Shown here in pieces: positions 61,800 through 64,000 of a DNA stretch of 64,000 nt (position 1 is the stretch's first letter; each line of letters starts with the position of its first letter). The translations under genes were made by a program, and so were the position numbers. Source of the DNA: Thalassospira australica (lineage in GTDB: Bacteria > Pseudomonadota > Alphaproteobacteria > Rhodospirillales > Thalassospiraceae); NCBI RefSeq assembly GCF_000763295.1, contig NZ_JRJE01000004.1, forward strand, positions 186,001 through 250,000, given 5' to 3'. The notes under the pieces were generated by a model. It made no database searches and was not told the DNA's origin. It saw nothing but the letters and a program-made list of their open reading frames with translations.

Positions 61800-63212
61800 G
61801 TGGCCAAAACCCAAAGCCGTTTCATCTGCCAGAACTGCGGGGCCGAATACCGCAAATGGACCGGACGTTGCGACGGATGCGGCGAATGGAACAGTATCGA
61901 AGAAGAACGCGTTGAAAGCGGGCCAAAGGCAACCGGTGGTATAGCCGGGGGTGCCAAAGGCAAAACCATCGAATTTGTTGCCCTTGAAGGCGAAAGTGCC
62001 AGCCCAAAACGCCTGATCAGTGGCATTGCCGAACTTGACCGTGCCTGTGGTGGCGGCCTTGTGCCGGGGTCTGCGCTTTTGGTCGGTGGTGATCCGGGTA
62101 TCGGCAAATCAACCATCTTGCTGCAAGCGGTCGGTGCGATGGCCGCAAAACATAAATGTGCCTATATCTCGGGCGAGGAAGCGGTTGATCAGGTCCGCAT
62201 GCGCGCCGCCCGCCTTGGCCTTGAAAAATCCAAGGTCGAATTTGCTGCGGCCACCAGCCTGCGCGATATCATCACCACACTTGAAGCCAGCAATCATGAC
62301 GTTGTCGTGATTGACTCGATCCAGACCATGTATGCTGACACCCTTGATAGTGCGCCTGGCACCGTTTCACAGGTGCGCGCCTGTGCGCTGGAACTGATCC
62401 GGCTTGCCAAACGCAAGGGCTTTGCCGTGTTGCTTGTGGGTCACGTCACCAAGGAAGGCCAGATTGCCGGGCCACGTGTGCTTGAACATATGGTCGATAC
62501 GGTTCTGTATTTCGAAGGCGAACGCGGCCATCAATTCCGCATTCTACGTGCGGTTAAAAACCGTTTCGGTGCGACCGATGAAATCGGCGTGTTTGAAATG
62601 GGCGATGCCGGACTTGTCGAAGTCCCCAACCCTTCAGCCCTGTTTCTGGCAGATCGCGATTCCCCGGTCAGTGGCACAGCCGTTTTTGCCGGGCTTGAGG
62701 GCACCCGCCCGATGCTTGTGGAAATTCAGGCACTGGTCGCACAATCTGCACTCGCCACCCCACGCCGTGCCGTGGTCGGGTGGGATTCTGCACGCATGAA
62801 CATGATCCTGGCGGTACTGGATGCCCGTTGCGGTCTGGCACTGGGCCAATTTGATGTTTACCTGAACGTTGCGGGCGGATTGCGTGTGGGTGAACCGGCT
62901 GCTGACATGGCCGTTGCTGCCGCCCTGATTTCGGCGGTTGCCGACACGCCAGTGCCCAATGAAACCGTGATTGTCGGTGAAATTGGCCTTTCGGGGGAAG
63001 TCCGCCCGGTCGGGCAACTCGAATCGCGGCTTAAAGAAGCCACCAAACTTGGCTTTGGCAACGCATATACGCCCAAAAGTGGCACACAGGGCAAGAAGAA
63101 GCTGTCGATCAAGGGCCTCAATCAAACTGAAATCGGCCATCTTCAGGATTTGGTAAACCTCTTCGGCGACGATGTGCGCGACAAGGTGCGTCCACGCGAA
63201 GGCATGTATTAA
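61800..63212 (+). CDS. radA: DNA repair protein RadA
   Basis: RecA-like branch-migration factor in recombination repair. From GTG 61800 the 470 residues start with a C4 zinc motif (Cys10, Cys13, Cys24, Cys27), then Walker A GDPGIGKST (about 97-105), the RadA-specific KNRFG (about 249-253) and a Lon-protease-like C-terminal domain. GGAG precedes the start. It is typical in length and context, preceding cvpA. Confidence 0.96.
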   Translation: MAKTQSRFICQNCGAEYRKWTGRCDGCGEWNSIEEERVESGPKATGGIAGGAKGKTIEFVALEGESASPKRLISGIAELDRACGGGLVPGSALLVGGDPGIGKSTILLQAVGAMAAKHKCAYISGEEAVDQVRMRAARLGLEKSKVEFAAATSLRDIITTLEASNHDVVVIDSIQTMYADTLDSAPGTVSQVRACALELIRLAKRKGFAVLLVGHVTKEGQIAGPRVLEHMVDTVLYFEGERGHQFRILRAVKNRFGATDEIGVFEMGDAGLVEVPNPSALFLADRDSPVSGTAVFAGLEGTRPMLVEIQALVAQSALATPRRAVVGWDSARMNMILAVLDARCGLALGQFDVYLNVAGGLRVGEPAADMAVAAALISAVADTPVPNETVIVGEIGLSGEVRPVGQLESRLKEATKLGFGNAYTPKSGTQGKKKLSIKGLNQTEIGHLQDLVNLFGDDVRDKVRPREGMY

Positions 63213-63281
63213 ACAGCCTTTGCCGCACCAGCACCGCACAAGACACTACCGCGCAGACAGGCTGACAAGGTTTACGAATAA

Positions 63282-63968
63282 ATGGATTTCTCCGCCCTAC
63301 CCGATCTTGGCGCACGTGATGTGTTTGACCTGATTGTTGTCGGCATCTTGCTGATCTCGGGCGTGTTTGCCTTTTTCCGCGGTTTCATCCACGAAACCCT
63401 GTCGATGATGGGCTGGGTTGGGGCCGGTCTGGTTGCACTGTATGGCTATCCGGTTGCCCGTCCCTATGTGCGTGACCTGATCCCATCCGAACTGATTGCC
63501 GATCTGGCGACCGGTGTTGGCCTTTTCCTGATTTCGTTTTTGATTTTCTCGTTTATCAGTGGCCGGATTGGCCGGGCAGTTCAGAACTCGGGCCTTGATA
63601 GCCTTGATAGCACCCTTGGCTTTGTCTTTGGCCTTTTGCGCGGGGCATTGATTGTCTGCATCGGGTTTTTGGCGCTGTCGTGGCTTCTGCCCGCAGATTC
63701 ACAGCCTGACTGGGTGCGCGATGCCCGCACACGCCCGGTTCTGGAAGAAGGCGCCTTCCTGATCATGCGCATGGCACCTGACGAAATTTTCGATACCACC
63801 GCCCAAGAGCTTGAACGCGCTCAGCGTGAAGCCGATGCCAACGAACAAACCTATCGTCAACTTCTTGGCCCGGAACCAAAAGGGACTGGACCCGCGCCCC
63901 TAAACGGGTATACAAGGCCCTCGCGCGATGATTTGGATCGCCTGATCGAGGCGACCACCAACGAGTGA
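63282..63968 (+). CDS. cvpA: CvpA family membrane protein
   Basis: Inner-membrane protein linked to colicin V production and, in proteobacteria, to purF and envelope stress. The 228-residue product has four membrane segments (about 14-35, 38-60, 75-97, 112-130), with GVFAFFRGFIHETLSMMGW as a conserved early stretch, and a C-terminal cytoplasmic tail. The purF gene is normally next and would begin just beyond the window. Confidence 0.9.
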   Translation: MDFSALPDLGARDVFDLIVVGILLISGVFAFFRGFIHETLSMMGWVGAGLVALYGYPVARPYVRDLIPSELIADLATGVGLFLISFLIFSFISGRIGRAVQNSGLDSLDSTLGFVFGLLRGALIVCIGFLALSWLLPADSQPDWVRDARTRPVLEEGAFLIMRMAPDEIFDTTAQELERAQREADANEQTYRQLLGPEPKGTGPAPLNGYTRPSRDDLDRLIEATTNE

Positions 63969-64000
63969 GGCGTGTGGGTTTCGTAAGAGTAACGAACTCC

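Noticed and set aside
1-64000. Mobile elements, CRISPR arrays, tRNA or rRNA genes
   Set aside because: I found no transposase, no regularly spaced repeats and no tRNA-like cloverleaf with a T-loop. Short tRNAs can be missed by eye, so a tRNAscan run would be decisive.

Overview
The window reads as a chromosomal segment of an alphaproteobacterium, most likely a marine member of the Rhodospirillales. A Thalassospira-like genome is my best guess and is an inference, not a database result. Reasons: a MipZ-type ParA ATPase, DUF1489, DUF2849, DUF934 and DUF1127 proteins, a SPOR-tailed D-Ala-D-Ala carboxypeptidase, a ribosomal protein L9 with a long acidic tail, and the orders fabD-fabG-acpP-fabF-mltG, lptF-lptG-lptD-surA-pdxA-rsmA and rpsF-rpsR-DUF2232-rplI-dnaB-alr-mlaE-mlaF-radA-cvpA. 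Coding density is high. I saw no rRNA, tRNA, insertion sequence, prophage or CRISPR array.

Layout. 1-9.9 kb: a truncated lipoprotein gene, a periplasmic D-Ala-D-Ala carboxypeptidase, a sugar-nucleotide operon (galU-ugd-phosphomannomutase), then a minus-strand set made of mipZ, a VWA protein and a membrane J-domain protein. 8.9-13.3 kb: an unknown secreted protein, an L-2-hydroxyglutarate oxidase-like flavoprotein, a Tat-exported GH114-like protein, a DsbA-fold isomerase and a small unknown protein. 13.9-28.7 kb is an amino-acid catabolic region: leucine dehydrogenase, bacterioferritin-associated ferredoxin, a BON lipoprotein, PutA with a divergent Lrp-type regulator, a second DsbA-fold isomerase, a frameshifted solute-binding protein gene, and the leucine/isovalerate operon liuB-liuC-liuD-liuE followed by an acetyltransferase. 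28.8-39.3 kb: an assimilatory sulfite reductase operon, DUF1489, a GcvA-like LysR regulator, DUF1127, PPK2, a 3-hydroxyisobutyrate dehydrogenase homologue, an S41 protease and an acyl-CoA dehydrogenase. 39.5-47.1 kb: the LPS-export and outer-membrane assembly operon ending in pdxA and rsmA. 47.1-54.2 kb: gmk, yicC, a short-chain dehydrogenase and the fatty-acid synthesis cluster. 54.9-64 kb: ribosomal proteins, replicative helicase, alanine racemase, Mla lipid transport, RadA and CvpA (purF is expected just beyond the edge).

How the genes work together: much of the window concerns the envelope. It covers UDP-glucose/UDP-glucuronate supply, LPS export (LptF, LptG, LptD), OMP chaperoning (SurA), phospholipid transport (MlaE, MlaF), peptidoglycan (carboxypeptidase, MltG, Alr) and acyl chains (Fab). 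The other theme is amino-acid catabolism. Leucine dehydrogenase starts leucine breakdown and LiuBCDE finishes it to acetoacetate and acetyl-CoA, while PutA takes proline to glutamate. The isovaleryl-CoA dehydrogenase (liuA) and the liu regulator are not in the window.

The most interesting non-coding signals are: a perfect 12-bp inverted repeat that buries the acpP Shine-Dalgarno sequence in a leader stem; a 16-bp LiuR-like operator in the liu promoter; a probable leaderless start of lptF; structured leaders ahead of rpsF and leucine dehydrogenase; and a single-base homopolymer frameshift that breaks a solute-binding protein gene. No clearly new multi-gene system is evident; the MipZ-VWA-J-domain set is the best gene-level candidate.
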